Of a stretch of 64,000 nt of DNA, positions 33,079 through 44,179 are shown in pieces. Source of the stretch: Cryptomeria japonica (Eukaryota > Streptophyta > Pinopsida > Cupressales > Cupressaceae). Within the stretch, counting starts at the first letter, position 1. Each line of letters begins with the position of its first letter. The notes under the pieces were generated by a model that saw only the letters and a list, made by a program, of their open reading frames with translations, did not search any database and was not told where the DNA came from. The translations under genes and the position numbers were made by a program. Location: assembly GCF_030272615.1 (NCBI RefSeq), contig NC_081410.1:504486942-504550941 (forward strand), given 5' to 3'.

Positions 33079-33590
33079 AGGATATATAAAGGAAAAGGGA
33101 AGAAACAATGCTATGTTGTAGTTGATGAAGGAGTGACTGATGAGGTATCTGAAGATGATGACAATGAGGAGAATGTCTTTGTTGTTGTAAAAGAAGATTT
33201 GTCTTATGAAAAGGCTTTGGTATCTCAATTTGACTCTAGTGATGAATGATAATTGATAGTGGTTGTTCACACCACATGACCAGTGATAAAAGAAAATTTA
33301 TATCTCTTGCAGATTTTGATGGCGGTGTGGTAAGATTTGGTAACAACTCACCTTGTATGGTTAAAGGTAAATGATCTATCTCTCTGAATGGTAAAAGTAA
33401 TGCAAATGATATTTATTGGGTAGAAGTCTTAAAACATAACTTATTGAGTGTTGGACAATTGAATAACAAAGGATATCACCTTGAATTTAAGAGTGGAGTG
33501 TGCAAGATCGTGGGATGCAAAGGAGATTTGATTTCTACTGGAAAATAAACCAAAGGTAATCTATTTCATCTAAATGCTAATGTGAATAGT
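33079..33590 (+). pseudogene. Gag tail and protease of element X
   Basis: RIYKGKGKKQCYVVVDEG, an acidic linker (SEDDDNEEN), then DE*(W lost)-IIDSGCSHHMTSDKRKF across a TGA and frameshift at about 33247. FDGGVVRFGNNSPCMVKGK is the second protease block. A TGA stop at 33372 follows. Confidence 0.7.
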
Positions 33591-34690
33591 TGTTTGGTGG
33601 CTAGAATTGAGGATAGCCGGTTATGGCACAAAAGGTTTTGTCATGTGAACTTTGATAACTTGATAAGGGTCAGTAAATCTAGTATGGTGAGAGGTATGCC
33701 ACAACTTATGTAAATAATGTCAGATGGGTAAGATGACTTCTACATCTTTTAAGAGTAAATCCTTTTCTTCTGAGAATATTCTTGATTTAGTGCATACTGA
33801 CTTATGTGGTCCTATAAGGACTAGGAGCTTTTATGGTGATAAATATTTTGTCATTTTTAGTGATGATTTTTAAAGGATGATGTGGGTCACTTTTCTAAAC
33901 GAAAAGTTTGAAGCTTCCAGTAAATTTAAGGCCTTTAAAGCCTTAGTAGAAAAGGAAACTGGGAAGAGTCTGAAATGCTTGAGATCTGACCGGGGTGTTG
34001 AATTCCCTTCTGATGAGTTTGTGAAGTATTGTCATGAGTAGGGAATAAAGAGGCAAATATATACACCTAGGAATCCACAACAAAATGGAATTACTGAGAG
34101 AAAAATAAGACAATTGTGGAAGCAACTAGGACTATGTTGATACAAGGAGATGTACCGAAGATGTTTTGGAGAGAAGCGGTTAGCACTACTATTTACACTT
34201 TGAATTGGGTTCTTGTGAAGAAAGGCAATGATAAAACACCTTATGAGCTTTGGTATGACAAAACTCCTAATGTCAATTACTTTAAAGTTTTTGGGAGAAG
34301 ATGTTTTATTAAAAGAGATGGTTTTACTAGTAAATTTGATGCAAAGAGTGATGAAGGAACATTTATTGGTTATTCCACCAACAAAAAAGCTTTTAAGTGT
34401 TACAATAGAAGGACAAATAAGATAGTTGAGAGTGTGAATGTTAAGGTTGATGAATTCTCTGACAAACCTGATGAGATCAACAGATCTGAGCCTGCAGATG
34501 ATGAAGAAAAACTAGTGTTTATTGAACCGGAAGTGCAGAAAAATGATGAACAAAACAATGCATAAATAGGTGCTCAACCAATAGATGATGAGGAAGATTA
34601 TAAACATGAAGAAGAATTCACTACACTAGAACCGATAATCCCAAGATATGTAAGGCTAAATTGTTCATAAGACCAGATTATAGGTGACAA
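33591..34690 (+). pseudogene. Integrase of element X
   Basis: RLWHKRFCHVNFDNLIRVS (about 33618) is the pre-integrase domain. VHTDLCGPIRTRSFYGDKYF (about 33790) has the first Asp and LRSDRGVEFPS (about 33979) the second. The third-site region NGITERKI is near 34087. The C-terminal part is open for 149 codons (34116-34565): MFWREAVSTTIYTLNWV, ELWYDKTPNVNYFKVFG and KSDEGTFIGYSTNKKAFKCYNRR. Stops are at about 33712, 33870 and 34038. Confidence 0.75.
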
Positions 34691-35490
34691 GAATGTTGGC
34701 ATGCTAACTAGAAGAAAAAGCAAAGAAAATTCTTGTCTGATTTTAACTATTGAACCAAAGATAGATAGAGAATCATTGAAAGATGATGACTCAATTAATG
34801 AAATGAATGAAGAACTAGATTAGATTGAGAAAAACAACACATGGTCTCTTGTTCCTAGACCGGAAGACAAAAATGTGATTGGTGCAAAGTGGGTCTTTAG
34901 AAACAAGTTAAATGAAGATGGCGAGGTTGTGAGAAATAAGGCAAGACTTATATGCAAAGGGTATGCACAAGAATAAGGTGAAGAATATGGTGAAACCTTT
35001 TCACCGGTGGAAAGACTTGAAGGTGTTAGAATTTTACTTGCCTTTGCATCTTTTTAAGATTTTAAGGTCTATCAAATGGACATTAAATTAGCTTTCCTGG
35101 ACAGTATTCTTGAAGAAGTGTCTAAAGAACAACCGGATGGGTTTGATTTGATAGAGGATAAAGATATGGTATGCAAGTTACACAAGGAATTATATGGATT
35201 GAAATAGGCACCGAGAATATGGTATGAGAGACTCGATGCACATCTGATTAAGATAGGATTCGAGTGAATCAGTGAGGACAGTAATATCTATTTAAAGACT
35301 AAAGGAGACAAAATGTTAATTGCATAATTTTTTGTTGATGAAATAATATTTGGTGGAGATGATGATTTGTGTATGGATTTCGTTGATGAAATGAAGAAAG
35401 AGTTTGAGATATCTTTGATCAGTGAGATAAATTTTTTCATTGGGTTACAGGTCCAGCAGCTAGAAGGTGGAATTTTATCTGTCATACTAA
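34691..35490 (+). pseudogene. Reverse transcriptase of element X
   Basis: [56 protein letters not shown] lies at 34802-34973 with a stop replacing Gln. [18 protein letters not shown] follows (about 35067). ELYGLK*APRIWYERLD has CAG to TAG. The active site reads FFVDEIIFGGDDDLC (about 35328), so the last Asp of xxDD is Glu. Stops near 35056 and 35325. Confidence 0.7.
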
Positions 35491-36282
35491 GTATGTGAAA
35501 GAAGTTTTAAAGACTTCTAGGATGGAAGATTGCAAAGCGGCAGGTACTCCAATAGTGATAGGTTGCAAATTATTAAAAGAGGATGATTCACCCTCTATAG
35601 ATGAGAAAGAATACATATCTATGATTGGAAAATTGCATTATGTTGTTCACAGCAGACCAGATATTGCACATGTTGTTGGTTTAGTTGCTAGATTTCAAGA
35701 GTCCCAAGGAGACACACATGGTAGTGGTAAAAAGGATATTCAGGTATCTAAAAGGAACAGTTGATTATGGTTTATGGTATCCTTACAGAGGTAAATTTTC
35801 TTTGAAAGTTTTCACAGATGCAGACTAGGCTGGAAATGTTGATGATGGGAAAAGCACAATCGGTGGAGATTTTCTTCTTGGAGGTAGACTGGTATCTTGG
35901 ACCAGTAAAAAGAAAACTTATGTATCACAGTCAACTGCAGGAGCCAAATATGTGGCTACATCTATGAATTGTACACGAGCTATTTGGATGAGATATGTTT
36001 TGGAAGGTTTTAAGTAGAATATGACTGAACCGGTGATTATTTATTGTGACAACACTAGTGCTATATATATTTCTTAAAATCTAGTATTACATGCAAGGAC
36101 TAAACATATTGAATTGAAATAACACTTTCTAAGGGAGAGAGTACAGGAGAAGCAATTGAGAATGGAAAATGTGTCTATCAAAGAGTGGTTAGTAGATATA
36201 TTCACTAAAGCTTTTCCTAAGGTGACCTTTGAATATCTCAGAGGTAAATTAGGGGTTAGACCCCTACACAAGATCAACTAAG
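35491..36282 (+). pseudogene. RNase H of element X
   Basis: KEVLKTSRMEDCKAAGTPI, YISMIGKLHYVVHSRPDI and HVVGLVARFQ are open at 35495-35764. A frameshift follows, then recognisable GNVDDGKSTIGG and CDNTSAIYIS-type text. Catalytic acidic positions are partly retained but many stops intervene. Ends near 36281. Confidence 0.65.
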
Positions 36283-36451
36283 ATGCAGGTGATGCATCAA
36301 TCCAGCAGACTTATTGAATATTTTTCACTATGGATTGATGAGATGTGGGCTACTCCTCAGGGGGAGCAGCTAAGATGAGGTTAGCAAAGATGATGGAGAC
36401 AACAGCAGCAATGATGTTATAAGATGCATTTGCACCTTTAACACTGTTGTC

Positions 36452-36463
36452 AAAGGGGGAGAA
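36452..36463 (+). other. Polypurine tract of element X
   Basis: AAAGGGGGAGAA lies where a 3' LTR should start, but the next bases (GTAATATGCCAAATG) do not match the X LTR. An upstream copy, TCAGGGGGAGCAG, lies near 36358. Confidence 0.65.
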
Positions 36464-36469
36464 GTAATA

Positions 36470-37160
36470 TGCCAAATGAGTGGTTGGATATCACAACCTT
36501 TCTCTTCAGGATATAGAGGTCTTTGCACCCCCAACAAAAGTGTATTCCTTAATTTATGTTATTTTAAGGTTGTGATAAGATTACATTGTAAATATGTAAT
36601 TCTAGGTTAAATTATACATTGTTTTTTTTAACTTGCAAAAGCTTAGTTCATGGTTGGTAAGATGTGGTTTTATTTCTCATTTGATAGAATCTAAAATGAA
36701 TGGTTGGATATCACAACATGCCTCCTTAGATAACAAAGACTTGTACCCCAACAATAGTGCATTCCTCATCTTATGTTTTTATAGGTTTGTGATAGGATTT
36801 AATTATAAATATGAAGTTATAGGTTGAATTACATATTATATTTTTCAACCTACACAAGCTTAGTTCAAGGTTTGTAAGATGTGTTTTTTTTTTCTCATTT
36901 GATGTTATCTAAAATGAATGGTTCAATAACACAACTTTCCTCTTTAGGTAATAGAGATATATGCACCCCAAAAAAAAGTGTATTCCTCATCATATGTTGT
37001 TGTAGGCTTTTTATAGGATTTCATTCTAAATATGAAGTTGCTGGTTGAAATACAAATTATGTTTTTGAACCTACACAAGCTTAGTTTGAACATTGTTTGT
37101 AACATGTGTTTTTCTACTCATTTGATGTTATTGCAAATAATTTCATGGATAGCACAACCT
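36470..37160. repeat. Tandem repeat, period about 220 bp, about 3.2 copies
   Basis: Unit starts can be aligned at 36476, 36696, 36914 and about 37136 (ATGAATGGTTGGATATCACAA and variants). Each unit carries AATAGAGGTNTTTGCACCCC, TGTATTCCTCAT, TTGTGATAGGATT and CACAAGCTTAGTT blocks in that order. Units are diverged by point changes and small indels. No coding frame runs through it; ORFs here are chance. It sits between the X polypurine tract and the start of the G LTR. Confidence 0.75.
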
Positions 37161-37198
37161 TTATTTGCAAGTAATAGAGGTATGTTGATACAAGAGAA

Positions 37199-38261
37199 TG
37201 TTGGTATTTTGGTATAGTTTTGTCATTGATGTCAACGCCTACTAAAACACTAGCACTTTGGAGATCCAGTAGCATTCATCGGCAAGCAAGTAACTATTGC
37301 ACAATTACTAGTATATGGTTCACCGATAGGATATAATGATCACCGACACTTGAAATGATATGGAAGACACTTGGTAATATCGAAGACATCGTGTGGACAT
37401 CTTATCTTAATGAATTAATCATTGGTATATTCATATTTGCATATTTGCTTTTACCAGCAAATAGGTCCAGGGTTACCTAGGGTTACACCGATGGGTTTAT
37501 CTTTTCCAGATCAGCATGGCACGCTATGGAAATGATTAATTATTGTTGTAAATGCATTAGGCTGACATGTCTAATCAGTTATTGCATCCGATATTATATT
37601 ATATGTAAAATGTTTTATTGTAATATCTTGTAGAGCCGACCTACTAAAATTGGTCTTAGGTTATGGTATAAAGGTAAGATCTTATTTGTAAGATCATGTG
37701 TGGAATGTGAAAAATAATTGTGTGAAGGTATATGTGAGATTAAGTAGTGCAATACATGCAGACATCATTTGAAGGTGAAGCTAGGTTTTTGTGAAAGCAT
37801 ATCAACATTACACCGGTACTGAACCCAGCATATGAAGATGCTATTTGTGCAATACATTCTTATTGGATTTAACCATCCAACTGTAGTCAGTGTGATTCCC
37901 ATTTTGTGATTGAGCAGTGAGCTCTAGGCTATTGGCCTTTCTGCATGTGCAAACCCCATTTATGTACACTTACTATCTGCAGTAGTATCATCTGATTGTG
38001 GGTAAGGTTTCCCATAATGGTTTTTCCCCTTATAGGGTTTCAACGTACAAATATTGGTGTCATGTATTGTGGATGAATTTGTGTTTATGTTTCATGCATT
38101 AATATTTATCAGTATAACAATTAACTGTTAAAACTATCTACTGGCATACTTAACTGGTTTACTGGTATTAAGCATTAAGTTGGTTAAGTTGTTTTTGGTT
38201 TGAATTTATTTGACAACTGATTCACCCCCCCCCCCCTCTCAGTTGTCTCTGGGACCTAACA
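37199..38261 (+). repeat. 5' LTR of Y2
   Basis: TGTTGGTATTTTGG to ...GGGACCTAACA. The C-tract (14 C) is near 38225. TATA-like GGTATAAAGGTAAGATC lies near 37665, a plausible promoter region with transcript start downstream. Confidence 0.85.
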
Positions 38262-38263
38262 AT

Positions 38264-38275
38264 TGGTATCAGAGC
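38264..38275 (+). other. Primer-binding site of Y2
   Basis: TGGTATCAGAGC, perfect match. Confidence 0.85.
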
Positions 38276-38317
38276 CTAGTCCTCTTTTGTAGAAGCTTAA
38301 CCACTTGAGGAGATCCA

Positions 38318-41300
38318 ATGTCTACTAATTATTTCAGGAAGGACAGTCCTAAACTTGATGGAACCAACTATGGCATATGGAAGATCATAATGGAGACACA
38401 TCTAAATTGCATTGGTAAAGATGTCTAGGAAGTTACAAAGAAAGGTTACACTGCTATTGTACCTGGTCAGCCCAGTCCAACTACCTTGGCTAAAGATGAG
38501 GAAAATGATTGTAAAGCAAGAGAAGCACTTTTGAGCACATTATCAAATCAACAAATCATGGGATTATCAGATAGGTCTACTACTAAAGTTGAAGTAAAGG
38601 ATGAATGGATCATTGACTCAGGATGATCACATCATATGATAGGAGACAAAGGTAAATTCTTGAACTTTCAAGAATACAATGGAGGTTTAGTAAGATTTGG
38701 AGATGACAAAGCCTGTTCAATCAAAGGTAAGGGTACAATATCTCTTGATGGTAAGCATAACACTGACAATGTTTACTATGTTGAAGGATTAAAGCATAAT
38801 CTTTTAAGTGTTGGTCAATTAGTTGAGAAAGGATTTCAGTTACAATTTAGAAATGCAAAATGCAAAATCATGAATAGAACTGGTTCAGAAATTGCAACCG
38901 GTAATCAGACTAGAGGTAATATCTTTCATTTGAATAACAGTGAAAAGACATACTTGATTGCATATATAGATGAAAGTTGGTTATGGCATAAGAGACTATA
39001 TCATGTAAACTTTGATTGCATGGTAAAGATAAGCACTACTAAGGCAGTTAGAGATCTACCTAAAATTGTCAAACCTCATAATACAATATGTAAGGAATGT
39101 CAATTTGGAAAACAAGTTAGAGCTAGTTTCAAAAGTATTCCAGAAAAATCCAATAATGCTCTTGATTTGATTCACACTGACTTATGTGGTCCAGCTAGAA
39201 CTAAAAGCTTACAAGGTGATAGATATTTCATGCTAATCATTGATGACTATTCTAGAATGTGTTGGGTTACTTTTCTCAGAGAAAAATTAGAAGCACTTGG
39301 AAAGTTCAAACTATTCAAAGCAACGGTTGAAAATGAAACCAATAAGAAAATCAAATGCTTAAGATCAGATCAAGGAGGAGAATTCACATCTAAGGACTTT
39401 AATACATTCTATGAAGTGAATGGAATCAGAAGACAACTATCAGCACCTCAAACACCACAGCAGAATGGAGTTGTTGAAAGGAAAAACATAACTATCTTGG
39501 ATGCAGCAAGAAGTATGTTACCAGAAACAAATTTACCACATATGTATTGGAGAGAAGTAGTCAGCACGGCTGTCTATACATTCAACAAAGTTCACATCAA
39601 AGGTGAAACCGGTAAGACCCCTCATGAACTATGGTTTGGTAATACTCCTACTCTTAAATATTTCAGAATTTTTGGAAGTAAATGTTATATTAGAAGAGAT
39701 GAGTATATTGGAAAATTTGATCCTAGAAGTGATGAAGGAATATTTCTTGGTTATCCATCTAAGAGCAAGGCATATAGATGTTTTAACAAAAGATTGCAGA
39801 AAATTGTTGAGAGTACAAATGTAAAAATTGATGAACAATTTAGAGGAACTTCAAGGTATATAGACTCTGAACTGGCAACAGAAATTGTGACAAATGAACC
39901 TACACCAAATCCACCAGTACAGAATGAAGATCCAGTTACCCCAGTACCATCTGAGGATTCCACAATAATTAAAGAACAATAGTAAACAAAGACACCCCGA
40001 TATGTAAGATTGAATAATTCTGAAGATCAGATAATTGAAAATAAATTTAAAGGAGTTATGACAAGAGGAAGATTGGCAAATGAAGAGGTATGTCTTATTT
40101 ATCAAATAGAACCATCATCTGTTAATGAGGCATGTGAAGATAAATTTTGGGTTAAAGCTATGGAAGAAGAATTAGAACAAATTGACAAAAATAACACTTG
40201 GACACTAGTTCCCCAGCCTAAAGATAAAAATGTAATTGGAACCAAATGGGTATTCAGAAACAAACTTAATGAAGATGGTAAGGTTGTCAGAAATAAAGCA
40301 AGACTAGTGTGTAAGGGATATTCTCAGAAAGAAGGAGTTGATTACAATGAAACCTTTGCACTGGTAGCTAGAATTGAGGCAATCAGATTATTCTTGGCTT
40401 TTGCAGCACACAAGAACTACAAAGTTTATCAAATGGATATTAAATGTGCATTTCTGAATGGAGATCTTGAAGAGGAAGTATACATTGAACAACCTGATGG
40501 ATTTTCTTTGACAGATGACAATGATATGGTTTGTAGGTTAAGGAAAGCTCTGTATGGATTAAAACAAGCTCCAAGAGCTTGGTATGCAAGATTGGATAAG
40601 TATCTTTTAAAGATTGGTTTTACTAAAGGAAATGCACACCGCAACTTATATTATAAAATAACTAATGATGACATCTTTATTATAGAAGTATTCATTGATG
40701 ATATAATCTTTGGAGGAGAAGATGGATTATGTAAAGAATTTTCTATTAAAATGCAGCAAGAATTTGAAATGTCTATGATTGGAGAAATAAAATTCTTTTT
40801 AGGATTGTAGATTTCACAAACTGATAAAGGTATATTCTTGAATCAATCCAAATACTTGAAAGAGTTACTAAAGAAATTTGGGATGGAGAACTCTAAACCG
40901 GAAAGCACACCTATGACTACAAATGACAAATTATCTCAAAGGGATGAATCTACACCTATTAATCCAACTAGATACAAATCTATGATAGGAGGTTTGTTGT
41001 ATTTAACACAAACCAGACCTGATATTATGAATGTAGTATGTATTGTTTCTATATTTAAAATTAATCCTAGAGAAAATCACGAATCAACAGTAAAAAGGAT
41101 TTTCTGGTACTTACAAGGCACTATAAATCTTGGATTATGGTATCCTAGAGATGAAAACTCTGAATTGTGTGCATACACAGATGCAAATTGGGCAAGAGAT
41201 GTGGATGATAGAAAAAGCACCACCGGTGGAGCATTCCTTCTTGGAAACAGACTATTTTCTTGGTTGAGTAAGAAACAGAGTTGTACATCTTTATCAATAG

Positions 41301-41644
41301 CAGAATCAGAATATGTTGCAACAGCAACTAACTGTACACAGGTACTATGGCTTAAGAAAATGTTGAAAGACATAAAGGTAAAATGCAAGGAACCTATTAC
41401 CATATATTGTGATAACACTGCAGCAATTGATATATCTAAGAATCCGGTATTACATTCTAAAACCAAACATGTTTCTATCAAACTGAATTTTCTAAAGGAA
41501 AAAGTTGAAAAAAAGGAGATAAAATTGGTTTATGTGAATACTAAATAATAGCTTGCAGATATTTTCACAAAATCTTTGCCTAAGGAGACTTTTGAATATC
41601 TCAGAGATCAGCTTGGAGTCATACCACCACCGATAGAGACTTAG
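38318..41644 (+). pseudogene. Gag-Pol of Y2: single 1108-codon frame with stops, no frameshift
   Basis: ATG at 38318 starts MSTNYFRKDSPKLDGTNY. Gag is reduced to about 90 codons: after LSDRSTTK it jumps to VEVKDEWIIDSG, deleting most of UBN2 and the zinc knuckle yet keeping frame. Protease DSG is codons 100-102. Pre-integrase WLWHKRLYHVNFD and CKECQFGK are intact. Integrase has HTDLCGP, RSDQGGEFTS and NGVVERKN. RT has [41 protein letters not shown] and active site [16 protein letters not shown]. RNase H has AYTDANWARDVDDRKSTTGG, YCDNTAAIDISKN and LADIF. Stops are at 38426, 38624, 39980, 39983, 40808, 41546 and 41549; the natural end is TAG 41642. All catalytic residues I can place survive. 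Confidence 0.85.
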
Positions 41645-42031
41645 ACAGTTGATGATTGTCATCAACTAACAGAATTAAAAGACGAATCTTTTACTCCGGT
41701 CTTTGATGAGGAAGTTACTTCTCAGGGGGAGTAGTTGGTATACTAAATTGATTGGTATTTTGTATATGAACTTGGTTTTATTATAACTTTGGCATTTGAT
41801 GTCAAAGGGGGAGAGATATATGGAAAAACACATTATCTTTTGGAGAGATTGGTATGGAAACTTTGGATAACACATGTTTCTCCCAGGGGGAGAGATTGTT
41901 GTTTGGGAGAGACTATTACTCTATGTATTCTGGTTATGATCTTTTTGGAGATTGTTGGTTTTTGGCATTTCTATTTTGGCACTTTGATTGTTTTTCCATC
42001 TTGTGTTGCCATCAAAGCCAAAGGGGGAGAT
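41645..42031 (+). other. 3' untranslated region of Y2 with repeated polypurine tracts
   Basis: No gene. CTCAGGGGGAGTAG near 41723, GTCAAAGGGGGAGAGATAT near 41801, CAGGGGGAGAGATTGTTG near 41885 and GCCAAAGGGGGAGAT adjoining the LTR. Confidence 0.75.
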
Positions 42032-43093
42032 TGTTGGTGTTTTGGTATAGTTTTGTCATTGATGTCAACACCTACTAAAACACTAGCACTTTGGAGATCT
42101 AGCAGCATTCACTGGCAAGCAAGTAACTATTGCACAATTACTGGTATATGGTTCACCGGTAGGATATAATGATCACCGGCACTTGAAATGATATGGAAGA
42201 CACTTGGTAATATCGAAGACATCATGTGGACATCTTATCTTAATGAATTAATCATTGGTATATTCATATTTGCATATTTTCTTTTACCGGCAAATAGGTC
42301 TAGGGTTACCTAGGGTTACACCGGCGGGTTTATCTTTTCTAGATCAGCATGGCACGCTATGGATATGATTAATTATTGTTGTAAATTCATTAAGCCGACA
42401 TGTTCAATCAGTTATTGCATCGGATATTATATTATTTGTAAAATGTTTTATTGTAATATCTTGTAGAGCCGACCTACTAAAATTGGTCTTAGGTTATGGT
42501 ATAAAGGTAAGATCTTATTTGTAAGATCATGTGTGGAATGCGAAAAAAGAATTGTGTGAAGGTATATGCGAGATTAAGTAGTGCAATACACGCAAACATC
42601 ATTTGAAGGTGAAGCTAGGTTTTTGTGAAAGCATATCAGCATTAGACCGGTACTGAACCCAGCATATGAAGATGCTATTTTGTGCAGTACATTCTTATTG
42701 GATTTAACCATCCAATTGTAGTCAGTGTGACTCCCATTTTGTGATTGAGAAGTGAGCTCTAGGTTGTTGGCCTTTCTGCATGTGCAGACCCCATTTATGT
42801 ACACTTACTATCTGCAGTAGTATCATCTAATTGTGGGTAAGGTTTCCCACCATGGTTTCTCCCCTTATAGGGTTTCCATGTACAAATATTGGTGTCATGT
42901 GTTGTGGATGACTTTGTGTTTATGTTTCATGCATTAATCTTTACCGGTATAGCAATTAACTATTAAAACTATCTATCGGCATACTTAACTAGTTTATCGG
43001 TATTAAGCGTTAAGTTGGTTAAGTTATTTTTGGTTTGAATTTATTTGACAACTGATTCACCCCCCCCCTCTCAGTTGTCTCCGAGACCTAACA
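42032..43093 (+). repeat. 3' LTR of Y2
   Basis: TGTTGGTGTTTTGG to ...GAGACCTAACA; pairs with 37199-38261. Several differences turn ACCGG in one copy to ACCGA/ACCAG in the other, the pattern of CpG decay. Confidence 0.85.
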
Positions 43094-43655
43094 GATAATC
43101 CTAGAGAACCAAAGACCAAACCAAAAAGTGGACACATGTATAAATTTAATGTAACTTGTGAGGCCTACATTGTGTGTTGCATGGTGGATATGGGGCTATA
43201 CAAACTTTGGATGGGTTTGCACCCATTTGCATCTAGTTTTGGACCTTCTTCAAGCATTTGGGGTTGACACACATGCTACACTAACAATTGGACTTGGGAC
43301 CCACGGGAGGCAAATGCAAATTGTTTTTTAGTGTTTGGATCTGATATAGAAACACCTTGAGAATATTTAGAGAGCATCATTAGTAGTTGTGGAGAAGTAG
43401 TTAGGGGAAGGTAGATCTGGAAAGACTTATGTTTTAGTATTCTCTCTATATAAGCCCATGGCAGTCTATGTGTCAACATGATGGGCCAATAGGCTTGATG
43501 TATTTGAAATGTAAGGACCTAGAGGAATATAAGAATTTTTTTATATTCAATAGAGTTCATATTTTTGTTTCACATTCACTTTTTTTTGTGCCTTTGTGTT
43601 TGGTTTTGTCTACAAGGCTAGATAATTCCTTCTAGACCCTTCATCCTTGACTACA
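43094..43655 (+). repeat. 5' LTR of G, main part
   Basis: Matches the 3' LTR from 62504 onward: AGAGAACCAAAGA, GTTTGCACCCAT, TTTTGGACCTTCTTCAAGCAT, ACACTAACAATTGGACTTGG. A TATA-like CTCTATATAAGCCC lies near 43443. It ends CTACA at 43655. The first 13 bp are at 37186-37198, left of Y2. Confidence 0.8.
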
Positions 43656-43660
43656 TCAAG

Positions 43661-43673
43661 TGGTATCAAAGAG
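43661..43673 (+). other. Primer-binding site of G
   Basis: TGGTATCAAAGAG, close to the Met-tRNA site, five bases after the LTR end as in many plant gypsy elements. Confidence 0.7.
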
Positions 43674-43689
43674 ACATGTCTTATGGAAG

Positions 43690-44179
43690 TATGTGTTCCA
43701 AAAAGCCTTGGTGTGGATAGATTGCTTTTTGGAGGTAGGTTGTGGATGTTGTCAACTGATCACCAAATTGAATCAATTGCAATCCTGAACCAGATCATTG
43801 AATCGCAGCAGGTGCACCTAATCTAAGGAAAGATGCCACCAAGAAGGATGCCAGTGATGGCCAAATTACTGGGAGAGTGGATGAAATGATGGATATGATG
43901 AGAACCATGAAGAACTAGTTGGATGCATGGAGGAGGACAAGAAAAAAGGCATGAACCCAAGATAAGGAGAGGAAAGTGATAATTATGAACCAAAGATATA
44001 AGACCAAGGTGAGGAAATCCAAAAGGATGAAGAATTACATCAAATCAAATTTATAAATTCCGGTGCCAAGATCAAAAAATGATCAAGGATCAAAATTTCC
44101 ATTTTTTATGAAATCATGAATCTAGAAGAGTTGATCTATTGGACAAATGAGATGGAGGAGTACTTCATGTTGTATATCA
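43690..44179 (+). pseudogene. Gag of G, first part
   Basis: A degenerate N-terminal region rich in Lys/Arg/Glu with several stops. Near 44119-44178 the chromovirus Gag signature EELIYWTNEMEEYFMLYI is clear (family pattern PxEFxDWxxxxExxFxY). The frame is cut at 44179 by M. No clear start codon remains. Confidence 0.6.

Larger units (their letters stand above)
15203..36470 (+). mobile_element. Ty1/copia element X, split by C (with D inside) and by Y1
   Basis: X consists of an LTR in two pieces (15203-15617 and 29285-30261), primer-binding site, gag (30332-31199), Y1 insertion, then protease, integrase, RT and RNase H (33079-36282) and a polypurine tract (36452). Its 3' LTR is not present after the polypurine tract; a tandem repeat sits there instead. 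The LTR left edge at 15203 (TGTTGTCATTTATGG) is inferred from the TGTTG start and could be off. C sits in the LTR with an exact 5-bp duplication. Confidence 0.65.
37199..43093 (+). mobile_element. Ty1/copia element Y2 inserted in the 5' LTR of G
   Basis: LTRs of 1063 and 1062 bp bound a pol-complete element. Flanking pentamers are gagaa (37194-37198) and gataa (43094-43098), consistent with a 5-bp duplication with one change. Over the first ~300 bp I count about 15 LTR differences, mostly transitions, so the insertion is moderately old. Gag is largely deleted but pol is nearly complete. Confidence 0.85.

Noticed and set aside
39851-40105. Reverse-strand ORFs over copia pol (for example 39629-39838, 39851-40105, 41077-41481)
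   Set aside because: They are antisense to clear integrase and RNase H sequence and have no domain of their own.
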